A stretch of 64,000 nt of DNA from Quillaja saponaria (GCA_029379385.1 CM055611.1:10044001-10108000); one strand, 5' to 3'; numbered from the stretch's first letter, positions 25,662-38,134 are shown. Notes: generated from the letters alone by a model not told the origin. A program made the numbers and translations.

Positions 25662-26433
25662 GGGCTAGTTTAGTATGTTGCAGAATTGGAAAGGGAAAGA
25701 GAGTGGAAATGGAATGCAAGTGGAACGTAATGATCATTCAATTCTATTGTTTGGTAGCGTTGGTGAGGAATAATCACTTTATTCCATTTATTTATTTTCT
25801 ATGTAGTTTTTAGACATAAAATAATATAAAAATTATGCTAAAATGACAAAAATATTATTTATTTAATTATTAATTATATTCATTTTATTTTTTCTTATTT
25901 TTATTTTTGTTGTTTACTAATATTAATATTTTAGTTTAAAATTAATTAACTAATTTATTTATTTAACATTAATTATTTATTTATAATTATATTATTTACT
26001 TTGATATGAATGCTATTTTTGTTATTTGACTAAAATGAATTGATTTATTATTATTTCTATATACAATTTTATATATATATATAATTTTATATTATTTAAT
26101 GTGATATGATGGGTATTTTTGTCATTTGACCAAATTAAATAATAAATATATTTAATTTATTTATTTATAAAATTATTATTATATTAATATTCAACTTTTT
26201 ATTTTATGTGATAAAATGGTTTTTATGTCATTTAACTGAACTAAACTGATTCCATAGAAGTAGGAATGTACAATTCTACCCCTAGATGGGTTTGAGAATT
26301 CTTACTTTTATGGAATAAAATGGCTAGAATGGAATGAGTATCCTGTTCCTAAAAACATACCAAATGAAAAAATGTTTATTCCATGGAATCATGCATGGAA
26401 TGAAATGACCATTTCCACGTACCAAAGTAGCCC
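25662..26433. mobile_element. PIF/Harbinger-type MITE (772 bp) with TSD TAA
   Basis: The element starts GGGCTAGTTTAGTATGTT and ends ACGTACCAAAGTAGCCC. The end reversed is GGGCTACTTTGGTACGT, giving imperfect terminal inverted repeats of about 17 bp that begin with the GGGC...TTTGGTA consensus common in Tourist/PIF-Harbinger elements. The 3 bp duplication TAA (25659-25661 and 26434-26436) fits this superfamily. The sister LTR at 18870 shows the empty site (ACTAAGTTATTT), which proves the boundaries. It is AT-rich with no transposase frame, so it is non-autonomous. Subterminal copies of CATTCC/GGAATG motifs occur at both ends. Confidence 0.9.
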
Positions 26434-27368
26434 TAAGTTATTTACATAAGAGTCAAAAGGAGCCCTTTTGTCCTTATACTAGGCTTCCTTCCAAAATTAC
26501 TATCACTACTAAGTAAACTTTTTGAGAACACATCATCATAATTTTATACAAGAGCAACCGTGTTTTACGAATTTACTAATCAAAAAATTTACTACAATTA
26601 CTCTATATTTACGCCCTATGAGGCATGGTATACACCATAGTCAACGGGTGTACCCTCATTCTCATATTCATATTCCCAAATCTTTACAAATTCTTCAATG
26701 ATAATCTCCCCATCCTCCATGTGGGCTAAATACACATAATAATACTCAAGCACAACGTATAACATGGCTTTATTTAACTAATTAATGAACTGCACATTAA
26801 CATTTTAAAAACGTGAGACACAAATCTCAACATGTAATCATGCATCATACTTTCAAAAGAATAAAGTTGATGTGTAGTTATAGAAATACGAAAACGCAAG
26901 AAACTTTTATGCAAGCACTTTGTTCTCATGTGGCCATCTCTTTTGCTTAACAATATACAAACCCAAGGTTGCCTTACAAGGACTTTGTGTACACTCTCTT
27001 TGTACTACCTCTCGATAGTAGAATCCATACTATGGGTTAAGCACTTCCTTTGGTGCTTAGTGAACTTTGGCCAACACATAGTTAAGACAATGATGCAAGT
27101 ACTCAAAACCATGCAAAAAGCCATACATGCTTAGCTTACTTTTCTCATAAAACATGCTTTTCATAGGCAGAGCTTTGAAGATTAAAAATGAACATTTATG
27201 AATATAAAAACAAGAGAGTAAGGAAACATATGAATACATGCCTTTACCTTTACTTTCTTACCTTACTTTCTTCTTATAACTGAAATCTCCTTCTTTGATT
27301 TCTCACTAATTCTCTCAATTAAGTGCAATCTTGCTCTTACTTCTCCCATTTTCGGTTACCCCCTCCCC

Positions 27369-27378
27369 TTATTTATAG
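27369..27378 (-). promoter_or_regulatory. TATA box in chromovirus 5' LTR
   Basis: Minus-strand CTATAAATAA, identical to the site in the other LTR, is followed by a GA-rich leader. In this LTR it would start the genomic transcript. Confidence 0.55.
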
Positions 27379-28136
27379 TGCACGGCTAGCTTAGGGGATT
27401 AAGAGAGAGTTTGTGTTAGTTTCCTATTTTACCCTTCCTATCTTCAATAAATTCCCATTTTACCTTTACACTTATCACTTCCAACGCCACTTGTCACCTT
27501 CTAAATTAACATGTGGGTTTTCTTTCCTTCCACTTGTTTAGCTCCTATTTCTTAGTTTAGATCTTCTCATCATTGGTAGGCCACCTTATAACCTTAAATT
27601 CCTACACATACCTTACTAATCATTTCATAGCAACCTAGTATTCTCTTTGCCTTCCACATGCCCCATTTCCTTTGCACCTATTCTTGCCACCTATTCTTGT
27701 TAATCATCACATGGCCACCTTATGCCCCATCTTTCTTCCACACACCCTCTTATTTATTACTAACTTTCCACCCTTTTTCCTCATTCTTACACATAAGTCC
27801 CTCATTTAATGCAATTTTCCATTTCATTCTCCTTCTTACACATAATTTCCTCACATTTCCTTTCTTGGCAAGTAGCTTTATTTATTTATTTTTTCTTCCT
27901 CTCAAACACCACCTTCCAACACTTGTATTTATATTGGTATTTTATACATATATACTACTCCTATACATATATGTATACATGTGTTTTTATATGTACATAG
28001 GTATTTTTATACGTACATGTAATGTTCCCATGCATGGAATAATATGTATGAATAAATTTTAATCCTAATTAACTCATAATATAATTACTCACACTATAAT
28101 TAATTTAGGCATTATTTTAGAGGATGTTACATTGGC

Positions 28137-30455
28137 AATTAGGTCATCCTGCCTTTTCATTGAATTCTAATTTCAAAGCATTAGATTCTAAAATTTCAAT
28201 TTTTGATAAACGCACTTGCACCATATGCCCACTTGCAAAATATTTCGTTTGCCTTTTTCCCGTGAATGTCATTTCTACTGTAACTTGTTTTGATTTAGTT
28301 CATTTACATGTTTGGGGACCATTCAAATTTCACCATTATCTAGTGTTCGTTATTTTTTAACTGTTGGTGATGATTTTTCTTGTACTACATCAGGTTACCT
28401 TATGCATGCTAAATCTGAAGTCTATTCCCACAATCATATTTTTTTGCTATGGAAAAAATTCAATTTGATTGGAAAATTTGTTAGATTCAAGTTGATAATG
28501 GTACTGAGTTTTTAAATGGTACTACTTAGAGAATTTTTAAAATCTCTTAGTGTTCTTCTCCAAACAAGTTATTTTGCTACCCCTCAACAAAATGATATTG
28601 TAGAGTGTAAACATCGTCATCTTCTAAACATTGCTCGAGTCTTACGATTTCAGGACAAACTACCTTTCTAATTTTGGGGTGACTGTGTTTTGACAACTGC
28701 ATATCTTATCAACTGATTTCCTACTAAAGTTCTAAAAGGTAAAATCCCATTTGAAATACCTTTTTCACAAAGCACCATCTTACTCTCATTTGCATGTAAA
28801 AAAAACCATTCTATTAAACACAAATTTGACCATCTCCCCATAAATTTTCATTGATTATCCTTTTGGTCAAAAAGCAAACAAAATTTTTTATCTTCATACT
28901 TACAAAGTTTACACCACTTATGATGTTATTTTCCATGAAAATATATTCCTTGTCAAGCTATGCTGATGACACTACCTAACCTACTTTCCCTCTTCTAGTT
29001 TCCGATCTAGATGATACTATACAACCACCTACTTTTATCTCTGAAAATTCTACTATTCCCATTTCCAATCTAGATAACAGGCCTTAACTGCCTACCTTTA
29101 CACTAGACAATTCCACTACTCCTACCATTTCCATTAATTATCCTTCACCAAATTCCCCAAGTCAATAAGCATCTGACACTACCAATATTAGTGTTCCAAA
29201 TTCTACCCATCAAGTGCCTTATATTCCATCAACTCGGAAAACAAGTTTGCATCACAAAGCTCCCACTTATCTTAAGGACTATTATTGATCTACTACATAT
29301 AATCCAACATATCCTTCAATTGATGGTCCTGGTAACTCTTATCCTTTTATCTCAATATCTCTCTCATTCAAACTTTTCTAACTATCATGTGTCTTTTCTT
29401 GCTTCTTTATCTGCTACTAATGAACTATCCAGTTTTTCTCAAGCTATTAAATTTTCAGAATGACATGAAGCAATGAAAGCTGAGATGGATATCCTTACTC
29501 AAAAGAAGACATGGTCAATTATGCCACTACCACCTGGCAAAAACCTACTGGCTCTAAATGGGTCTTCAAAATTAAACATCATTCTGATGGTACTATCTAA
29601 AGATATAAAGCTCAGCTTGTTGCTAAGGGTTATACACAGATTTTAGGAATTGATTACCATGATATGTTTACTCTAGTTGTAAAGTTAGTGACTGTTCGAG
29701 TACTCCTTGCTCTTACTACCATAAAAGATTGGCCCCTCCCTTAGTTTTTTTACATGGTAAATTAAATGAAAAAGTATATATGACTCTCCCTCTTAAATAT
29801 CATCAAAGAGCGGAGAATTCTGTTTGTCTCTTACATAAATCTATATATGGAATAAAGTAGACCTTTCACAATTGGTTTACCAAATTTTATGTTGCCCTTA
29901 TTTGTTTTAAGTTCCACCAATCTCAAGCTGATCATTTTTTATTTTTTCTTAATAAATATGGAGCTTCAATCTTTATTTTAGTTTATATTGATGATATTGT
30001 GATAGCAAGAACATATAATTCTCTTATTCAAATAGTCAAGCACATGCTTCATCAACAATTTCACATCAAAGATTTGGACCCTCTCAAATATTTTCTAGAC
30101 ATCAAAGTTACTCACTTGTCAAAAGGTTTCTATCTTTATCAGCTAAAATATGCCATTAACATTCTCAAAGATTTTGGTCTCACACGAAGATCCCACAATT
30201 TATGTTGACTAGTTGAACACCTTATCTACCTTACAATCACTCATCGTGGCATTGTCTACACTGTTAACACTCTCAGTCGTTTATGCACCAACCTTGCAAA
30301 CCACACTGCGATGTTGTAGTACTATTACCCCGTTATCTAAAAGCTATAGTTGGACAAGGAATTCTATTGTTTCATCTTCTGCTCCATCTCTTAAGGCATA
30401 TTGTGATTTTGATTGGGCATATTGCTCTATTAAACACTATATAAAAGCAGTTTAG
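28137..30455 (+). pseudogene. Copia-B pol remnant, 3' part
   Basis: The GAG-pre-integrase motif resumes with WQLGHPAFS and continues to CTICPLAK, followed by the integrase start (frame 28124-28360; HLHVWGPFKF). Integrase core pieces follow at 28312-28515 and in broken frames to about 28760. Reverse transcriptase runs from about 29460, with ARLVAKGY-like residues near 29615, the catalytic YIDD at 29984-29995 and an open stretch 29999-30208 with FHIKDLDPLKYFLDIKV. RNase H begins (YCDFDWA near 30400) and is cut off at about 30455 without a 3' LTR. Numerous stops and shifts show long inactivity; this is the oldest layer of this nest. Confidence 0.85.
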
Positions 30456-32100
30456 CTTATATGAGGGGTTGAGCTAAGAGGGTTATAGCCTCTTTTAGTT
30501 GATACACGATTTTAGTAAACATTGTATAAAAGTTTTTCAGTTACACCTAATGGTCCAAAGTAAAGAATTTAAAAAAAACAAAACAAAAACAAAAAAAATT
30601 ATACCTGAAATTAGAAAAAATAAAAAATTATAACCAAAATTAGAAAAAATAAATTACTATGTTTGTTCTGGATGTACAACATGTATTTATAGTACCCATA
30701 TTTAGTAGTAACTGACATTCTTTATTAATTAGATCTCAAATTTAATTGTCCCTCCATGGAAAATCAATTATTGTCCTCACAAGGTAAAAAAAAACCCCTT
30801 AACTTTATTCTATTTATTGAATAGTCATAGTCCTGTTTATTTTCATGCTTCAATAAAGAACTTTTTAACGAGACTACAATTTTAAAAAAACAAAAAGAGA
30901 GTTAGTGATCGGCATCACTTTATAATGAAAATTTCAATTTTCATCAATTGATCATATTGCAATCCTACTAAACATTTGGGCATAGCATGTAAAATAAAAT
31001 AAATAAATAAACCAAATCATGGATACAAAATGAAGCTGAAGATTACCTTCCTTTCAGATGGGACCCAGGCATATTTGTAAAGTATCAATTTTTTCTTGGG
31101 GCATACTCTTTTAGCAAAGCGTAAGTTTTTCCCTCTTACTCATGTCCTCTATTTGTGTATAAAATTCTAGAGCTGACAAACACTTCATGTAATGGGCATT
31201 GTTATATAAACAATTAAGAGTTTGTTGTCTCTAGATTTTTCACATTAATAAAGGACGCGCATGAGAGGGAAAAATTTACATTCTGCTAGAGTACGTCCTG
31301 AGAAAATTTTGATACTTTGGTACAATAGTATGCATCAGAAAGAATTTTACATTTCTTCCCAAAAAAAAAAAGCATTTGAGCATGTGCAAGAGCTCATGCG
31401 AGGATGCTAGTATTATTACGTAATTGTTCCTTTTATTTTTAATGACTTAGTAGCTATTTATATTTTGAATAAATATTGATTTTCATTGTTAATATTGATC
31501 AATATGATTTCTTTTTCTTTTTATATAAATTGAGTATACATAAAACTTGGTCTTGAGGACATATCCAACTTTTATTTTTATTTTTAAATTGAGTTTATAA
31601 ATTTATTATGTTCAAGTGTTAGTTTCTTTTTTTTTAGGTTAATTTATTGAAGTTATTATTTTATTTATTTTTTCGTTTAAAGCATATTATTTTTTTATTT
31701 TATTTTATGAGCACACGAAATATATGATTCATAATAATATGATTCAATTAAATTTTATCTTTCTTGTCAAGCTTTTTTTTCTAACCAGATCAATTATTAT
31801 TTTAAATTTGATGTATATCATACATTGCATGGTTTTATTATAAATATTTCAATATTTATTATCTTTTTGTTCTTTTTTTACCTAAATAAAATGTTATATA
31901 AAGAGTTTGTCAATTGTAGAATTTACGCGCTAATAGAAGAGTTTGTCACAAGAGAAACTTGACACAATGATATACAATATGCCTCGATTTTTTGTTTTTT
32001 ATTTTTACACAGTTCCTCTAAAATAGGGAAAAAAAAAAACAATAAGCAATATGTGTAAAGAAAAAGGAAAAGAAATAGAAAGTATAGAAAACATAATAGG
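30456..32100. other. AT-rich unassigned region
   Basis: I see no protein-like frame or LTR termini. There are A-rich tracts near 30565-30600 with a short imperfect direct repeat (ATTAGAAAAAATAAA near 30612 and 30642), poly-A near 31360 and 32030, and scattered T-rich runs. It may hold old, unrecognisable repeats. Confidence 0.5.
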
Positions 32101-32159
32101 AGGAAGAGAAGGGACGAGGTAGTTTTTTTTTTTTTTTTTTGTAGTTAGGTTAATTTTTT

Positions 32160-32784
32160 GAAGTTAGTAGTTATTAACAACAATTTGAAAAGTTCTGACA
32201 TTGTAATATCTTAACAAATTCTTTCATAGAACTTTTTGTTGACAATGACTTATATAAAATTGTTTTTTAACTTCAACTATATCATTGCATGCTTAAGTAA
32301 ATGATTTATTTTCTAACTACTTGTTCGTTAGCTTGTCCTCTAATATTATATTACATATTAAGTACTCAGAGTCTTTTTAGACTGACCCTCGTTGGTTTAT
32401 ATGTATTTCAAATAGTTGAGCTATGTTAGGTTTATGATCATCATTATGGGGAGCTATTGGATCGTTTACTTTTGGTAGGCCCAGCTTTGTTCAGTTCGAA
32501 TTTTGATAACTCGATATGGCTATATTGTTATTCCTGAATGTGTTATTTGTACTCTTAGACTCCATTAGTACCTAGATTCTGGATCTATTATTGTCGTTCT
32601 TATTATTTTTGTTGAAAATTCTATGGTTGTATAATTAACCCTTCATGCCATGCTGCTGCTGCTATTGTTGTTTTCCTATAATCTTCATTTGCAAGATTGT
32701 ATTTGTTGGTTTGTGGGAGCTAGGGTGGGTCTTGGTCTCCTTTAGTTCTCATGCCAGTCACAATTCTGAGTTCGGGTCGTGACA
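32160..32784 (+). mobile_element. 3' end of a family B-like LTR
   Basis: The segment ends ATGCCAGTCACAATTCTGAG followed by TTCGGGTCGTGACA. The 3' end of the family B element (minus strand of 8451-8490) reads GTGCCAGTCACGGCCTGAG followed by TTTTGGGTCGTGATA, so the last 35 bp are related. The left limit is not visible and nothing resembling the family B 5' end precedes it, so it is 5'-truncated or a diverged subfamily. It abuts the duplicated TIR block at 32785. Confidence 0.5.
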
Positions 32785-34728
32785 ATACACTGGCATGTAG
32801 CTAACTAACTAAGGGAGAGTGAAATTAAATAAGAACTTCCTAATAAATTTGATAAAGTTAAAAATTTCGAACACATGAACATAGATTGAGCTGGGTTATA
32901 CATTCACTTCCATATCTTCAGTATTAGGTTGGATCATATTTATTTGAGAAAATTACACTCTCCTTTTTTGAGTTTTACTAAAATGATACTAAGGTCTAAA
33001 TTTTGAAAAAATCGATACTCCCCTCCTTAAAATGAGTGAAATGTTAACAATGTTAAGAAATAGACAAATTATACTCTCCTCCATTAAGATTTACAGAAAT
33101 AACACCAAAATCTAAAGTTTAGAAAAATCAACACTCTATTTTCAAAAAAATGGAAAGTTAATGATATTAAAAAATTTAATAAAATTAATATTTTTTAAAA
33201 ATTTTACTTTTAAAATAAAAATAATACTGTTTTTAAGTTTCTATATTCTGATTCATTTATTTATTTCTAGCAATTTTTTTAGTTCAACTTCAATATCTTG
33301 GTGTGAACTGTGAAGCCTAATTAGAATTAGAATATCTACCAAATCTAGCAACCCTAGTTGTTTAAATTTTGTTTTTTCATTAAAACTATTGATATTGACT
33401 TAATTATCTATCATCTTAGTGATGATAATATAGAATTGTCAATGAAGATATGGAGATTCCTAAAACAGTTGGGTTTCCTGGCCTACGGCATAATTATGGG
33501 GATCTTAGTAAGCCGAAAAGATGTCTATGAAGTTTACCACGTGCGACGTGTTCATGAGCTTCAGAGGCGAAGCCATTCACAATGCTTTCACGGGCCATCT
33601 CTACGCCGTTCTATCCAATGCCGAAATCATCACTTTCATAGATGACGAGGAGCTTAAAAAAAGAAACGACATCTCACTGGCACTATTGACAACAATAGAA
33701 GGATCTAGAATATGTGCATTGTTTTCTCAAGAAACTATGCCAATTCCAAATGGTTTTAGTTGGAATTGGATAAAATTATGGAGTATCGAAGAACTATTAG
33801 GCTACCAATAATTTTTAAAAGTGTTATATATATTGGTGCAATTTTAGGTTTTTTGTCACAAAGTGTAGTTGTCAACAAATGGTCAAATAATTATCTTACT
33901 AAATTTTGTTTCCTAATATATTTGACATTAATTTTATATAATAATGAATATAAATTATCTCGTTAAACATAAGAATTGCATATATTTTTTAATTAATTAT
34001 AATTACAAAAGAAAATCTTAACATACACTACTATGAGTAGATATTATCATTGTTTACTTTTTTTAGGTGGACAAAGAAAAAAAAAAATCATCTTACTCTT
34101 TTTTATCAAAATTAATAAAAAGGGAACGGTATAAAGATCATTTCATATAAAAAAGTTTTAAATCTCAAATTTTGAGTTCCAATGTAATTATTCTCTCTTT
34201 TCAAAATGGAGATCACTTCTTCTTCAATTCTCTGTTTTCTTGGTTTGGTCCTCTACTCTCTCCGACTATCTATGGCGAATGAGGAACCCTTTATTTTAAT
34301 TATATTGGTAATTTTATAACCCAAAATATGTAATAATTTTGTGAAAATAGCATAACAATTAAGAACATCAAGTTGAAATTATTATTAAAAATTTCAACTA
34401 CACTTTGTTTTCTAGATGCTCATTTAGTTAGGGTTTGGAATTCACAATTATTATTCTTTTTGAAATGTTATTGCTTAAAAAAATAAATTAATTCTTTGGT
34501 CAATACCAGCTAGAACGTAATAGCATGTAGAGCTTCAAATTAGTGGCATGCAAAACTCAGTCACATGATTCCTGATATCTAACTAAATAAGTTGAAAAAT
34601 CTTAACTATTCATTTGTCTATTCTCCGTTCTCTTTTCATTTGTCTATTCTCCATTCTCAGCAAGTAACACATCATGAATTCTTATTTGAAGCCAAATATG
34701 AATTTCTTACCCTTCTTATGATAAAAAA
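32785..34728 (+). repeat. Duplicated block, copy 1 (contains TIR fragment)
   Basis: This block matches 54332-56330 in the same orientation through its length, including non-coding flanks on both sides of the TIR-like fragment: the opening GTAGCTAACTAACTAAGGGA, the poly-A tract near 34080, the stretch near 34206 (GGAGATCACT) and the GAATTCTTATTTGAAGC end. The left side stops where the B-like LTR ends and the right side stops at insertion A3. By eye the copies are about 80-85% alike. Confidence 0.8.
33503..33822 (+). pseudogene. TIR-domain (TIR-NBS-LRR type) gene fragment, copy 1
   Basis: The frame 33521-33811 reads CDVFMSFRGE, HNAFTGHLYAVLSNAEIITF, IDDEELKKRNDISLALLTTI and EGSRICALFS, matching TIR motifs 1 and 2 of plant TIR-NBS-LRR immune receptors (DVFLSFRGED; FIDD..L.RG..I...L..AIE.S). 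In another frame from 33760 comes LDKIMEYRRTIRLPIIF, the family's third motif (L.KI.EC....LPIFY). So a frameshift near 33760 breaks the domain, and it ends before DVDPSDVR. No NB-ARC or LRR sequence follows within the block. The domain normally self-associates and acts as an NADase in immune signalling; this fragment cannot. Confidence 0.85.
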
Positions 34729-34729
34729 A

Positions 34730-35195
34730 TGTCACACCCTCAAATAATGATATGACTAGGAGGAGTAAATAACCAAACCCCTGTAACCCTGAATATTCAT
34801 TTACAGTGCACAACTGACTCCTAAATAAATTAAAGTTAAGACCAAAAACACTTTATTGAATTAAATTAAAATCAACACTAGTTTTTAAACATAAGATATT
34901 TATTGAAAATTCAGAAGAGATTCCCTATATATTAGAACATGCCCCATAGTACATATACAAATAACCTAGTTACCATTCCACAATAAACCATAATATTAAA
35001 ATATATAGAGGAGCTCTGCTCCTTACAGCACATCAAGTTACTATAATTAACTTAATGTACACAACAATGCATAACACCTAAAATAATTGCAAGTGTCATC
35101 CCTTAAGCTTCAAGTATGCGATTCCAAAATGTATCTCGCGGCAATAGTTTTGACAAGTCACGAATCCTAATACAACGAACATTGCTTTGCTGATT
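34730..35195 (-). mobile_element. Family A fragment, copy A3
   Basis: It starts TGTCACACCCTC and carries the family's opening block (ATAACCAAACCCCTGTAACC, then CTGAA) and the GGAGCTCTGCTCC motif. It is colinear with the first 0.5 kb of A4, A1 and A2. Similarity is lost near 35195, where Athila-like LTR sequence begins. It inserted into the right end of TIR block copy 1. The rest may have been displaced; A5 at 46190 covers a complementary part. Confidence 0.7.
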
Positions 35196-35869
35196 GATAA
35201 GTTTACGAAATAACTTATATTACATCATATTGTGCATTCATTTTAGCTAGGTTCTTGAGTTTTGCATTATGAATTGTTATGTTTTAGCTTAGTTTGTAGA
35301 TTAATTCGTAATGCATTGAAATGTCATGTTTTTAGTTATTAGTGCTCAGAATTTATCTTTTTAAATAAGAGTTTCATTCATATTAAACTTTGGTTGTGTG
35401 TTTTGAAGGAACAAGCTTCAAGGAGTCCTTTTTGAAGACCAATTTCTTAAGGGATAAGATTTTAGTTCGTCGGGCACCTAAGCTATAAAAAACCAAGGCT
35501 ACAACGCTGAAAATTGCAAGTCAGTAGGGTTTGGTGCTGAGGCGCCCAAGCTAGGCCAAAAATTGTTCAACCAGAGACGTTGGGCACCTATGCACTAAGA
35601 AGTTGGGGCTGGGGCACCAGGAAGATGCGGCTAGGGCACGCAACGTTGTGCACAATCTCCTGTTTTGTCCAAAAATCAGTGCTAGGGTGCTGGAAACTCG
35701 TGGCTAGGTGTTAGCCCAATAAAATTACTCTGAATTAGACTCTAACTCATGGTTTTTTGAGCCTATAAAGAGAAAGGGCTTGGGGATTCTAAACACATAA
35801 TTGAGCAAGAGATTTCTGGAGATATAGATTTGATTGAGAGTATTTGGAGTTAGAGGAGCAAGGAATTTT
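35196..35869 (+). mobile_element. Athila-like LTR, U3-R part (LTR-C1)
   Basis: The region has a TATA box (CCTATAAAGAG, 35762-35772) preceded by a comparatively GC-rich stretch rich in GGCGCCC/GGGCACC words, then a leader-like segment. It is cut by A4 at 35870. It lies upstream of the Athila-like gag on the same strand and its word composition resembles the 3' region of that element (43330-43500), so I infer it is part of that element's 5' LTR. The exact LTR start is not defined. Confidence 0.5.
35764..35770 (+). promoter_or_regulatory. TATA box of LTR-C1
   Basis: TATAAAG followed 30 bp on by a GA-rich leader; the element's probable core promoter, now separated from its gag by A4. Confidence 0.45.
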
Positions 35870-38130
35870 TGTCACACTCGCAAATAGGAGTATGACTGGC
35901 CAGAGGAATGAATAGTCATACCTCCATAACCCTGGATACTCAAATACTATGCATCCATGACTCTTCAACACATTACCAGTAGGACAATTAAAATATTACT
36001 GATTTAAAAAAATGAAATCCGACTCAACTGTTAAACATCAGACGATCACTGAAATTATTGGCAGTGGTTCCCTATACGATGGAACATACCGTAGTACATA
36101 TAACAACCTGTTTATAAAATTGACAGTAACTTATAATATCACAATGTACAAAGGAGCTCCGCTCCTAACAAAACATGAAAGACACCATGGTAAATTTAAT
36201 ATATCTGACAACAAAGCATAACACCCTAAGCGACTGCAAGTATCATCCTTTACGCTCCAAGTGTGCGATTTCCAAGACATACCTTACTACAATAGAATCG
36301 ACAGGTAGCAATTTCGCTCACAACTAATAGTGGTTTCCTGGAAACTAAAAAAAAAAACCACAAAGAAAAGAATGAGTCACAAGGACTCAATGAGTAAATC
36401 ATGTACCCTAAGGATACCAGCAACACATAACACATATATCATAGTTTAAATTCAGATTTGAATTACTTATGCACGTACATAATTACAATTCTTATATGAT
36501 CACAATTCACTTAGATCATGAATTTCAACATATCATTCAAACCATTTAAACAACCAAACAAATAATACAAAATTTGACAAACAAAGGGCCAACGAGTAAC
36601 TCAGCCCAGCATAACAATATCTCCCCCACTAGGCATTTACGCGCCTGCACAACAAAGTAATCCTCCATACATAAATTCATCCCTCCAGGGCTGAGTACTC
36701 CATTTGTTTTTAAAATAATTGTCAGAATCAGAATAACTCATATCAAATATCAAATTCAAATATCCTAGGTGCACTTGGATTTTTAATTTCGAAAATAGAA
36801 ACCATTTTTCAGAAAATTCTACTTTGTTGGCCTTTATCAACCACACTCAATATCAAACACATATAATTCAATGAAGTCACTGAAATAACCTATTTCCTTA
36901 TTTCTCATTATATTGCATCCATTCAAATATATATATAATTGAACATAATAATCTGATAACTATAAAGCACATAATTCACGCACTAGCTCAAGTATGTGGT
37001 TCGTCAGTCCGTCTAGTTTGTGAAGGTGTCGGAATGTCCTCGACACGATCTGAAGCTGAAAATTAAAGATTCATGCATTACTCTTAGTAATCATTATATT
37101 GTTAATTCTAGGGTTCCGAAATCCTCTATACAAATATATTCATCTAACATACTAAAAAAAAAATTTGATTGCTATGGATATTTTATATTCAATTGTTTAT
37201 AAGCATTTTATCAATTCTTGTCATATATGATTAATCATTGTTCTACATTCATATATTTCCTCCTCCATTAATCAATATCATCTCACAAATTTTACACATG
37301 TTCCACTTAATGAGTTAAATCAAAATACTATAAACTTTTAATGGTATTCATATTCACATTGAATTTCAAAATTAAACTCCTTACAAGAAATTCATTAGAA
37401 CTTGAGATAAATCAATAATTTAAATTGTACACTTCCACTAGTAATTAAATGTTAAACTCTCTCGGCCAGCAGCTGAAATTCCAGTATAACTATTATACCT
37501 TTGGGTTCTCAACTAAAGTCATACACAGCTAAAGGAGAAAGAAGGGGACATGTACTAGTAAGTCAGATAAAGGAGCTAGATTTATCAGCTGCAACCGTCT
37601 TTAATTGAGCTGAATTTCAGTTCACAAACTCCCCTTAATTTCAATTTCACAACCTACCAAAAGAAAAGGATAAGGAGCTCACCAAATAAAGGAACATGGA
37701 TGCCAAAGAGAAAACCCACTAGGCCAGCCACAACCAACCATTCGCTAGTAGGAAGAAAACTCACAGCATAAAAGAAGAAAGAGTTAAGTCGGTCACAAGA
37801 AAGGAAAACAAAAAAAGAAGATGAAGAAAATCATGTACTAATCAAGTAAAAGAGTCAAACTAAAGTAGAATAAAATAAGAAAATATGAATGGCTTATATT
37901 AAGTCTTATGAGATATATATATATATTCTACATTCCCTTTTACATAATATATATATATGTGTATATATTCTACATTCCCTTTTACGTAATATATATATAT
38001 ATATATATATAGTACACATTAATAAAGTTGTACCTAAGTCAAATTCATATATATGACTTTCCTATTTAGTGCAAATAAGTCAACCACTGATAATTTATAT
38101 ATATATACACACACACACACAATTACGTAC
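35870..38130 (-). mobile_element. Family A copy A4, missing one terminus
   Basis: It starts TGTCACACTCG and is colinear with A1 and A3: the CATACCTCCATAACCCTGGA block, GGAGCTCCGCTCC, the GTGCACTTGGAT block near 36770 and the TTATCAACCACA block near 36834. Its right side has AT runs and CA repeats (38106-38120) and then passes into Athila-like gag near 38140 without the ATAACA terminus seen in complete copies, so that end is deleted. About 2.3 kb remain against 3.7-4.0 kb in complete copies. It interrupts the Athila-like element between LTR-C1 and gag. Confidence 0.7.
37919..38005. repeat. 43 bp tandem duplication
   Basis: Two adjacent copies of a unit of alternating AT followed by TCTACATTCCCTTTTAC and RTAATATAT lie here inside A4, differing by one A/G change and the length of the AT run. 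Likely slippage or unequal exchange within the AT-rich tract. Confidence 0.75.
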
Positions 38131-38134
38131 AAAA

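Larger units (their letters stand above)
18511..28131 (-). mobile_element. Full-length Ty3/gypsy chromovirus (9.6 kb, minus strand)
   Basis: A complete but decayed LTR retrotransposon, with 3' LTR 18511-20505, internal region 20506-25298 and 5' LTR 25299-28131. It is flanked by a perfect 5 bp duplication TTGGC (18506-18510 and 28132-28136) and splits Copia-B in its GAG-pre-integrase motif. A polypurine tract (20506-20520) and tRNA-iMet primer site (25277-25294) are in the right places. Domain order gag, protease, RT, RNase H, integrase, chromodomain, together with about 2 kb LTRs, suggests a chromovirus, perhaps of the Tekay/Del type. By hand count over about 280 bases the LTRs differ at roughly a tenth of positions, so the insertion is old. 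A MITE later entered the 5' LTR. Confidence 0.9.
25299..28131 (-). repeat. 5' LTR of the chromovirus (2833 bp, contains a MITE)
   Basis: On the minus strand it begins TGTAACATCC at 28131 and ends TGTGACA at 25299 (plus-strand TGTCACA reversed), next to the primer site. It aligns with 18511-20505 apart from the 772 bp MITE at 25662-26433 and about 100 extra bases near 27625-27735. Its TATA box is at 27369-27378. Open frames such as 27658-28062 are LTR shadows. Confidence 0.88.

Noticed and set aside
27658..28062. 134-residue plus-strand frame, Phe/Tyr/Leu-rich, looks membrane-like
   Set aside because: It is antisense to the chromovirus 5' LTR, and the corresponding part of the sister LTR does not keep the frame.
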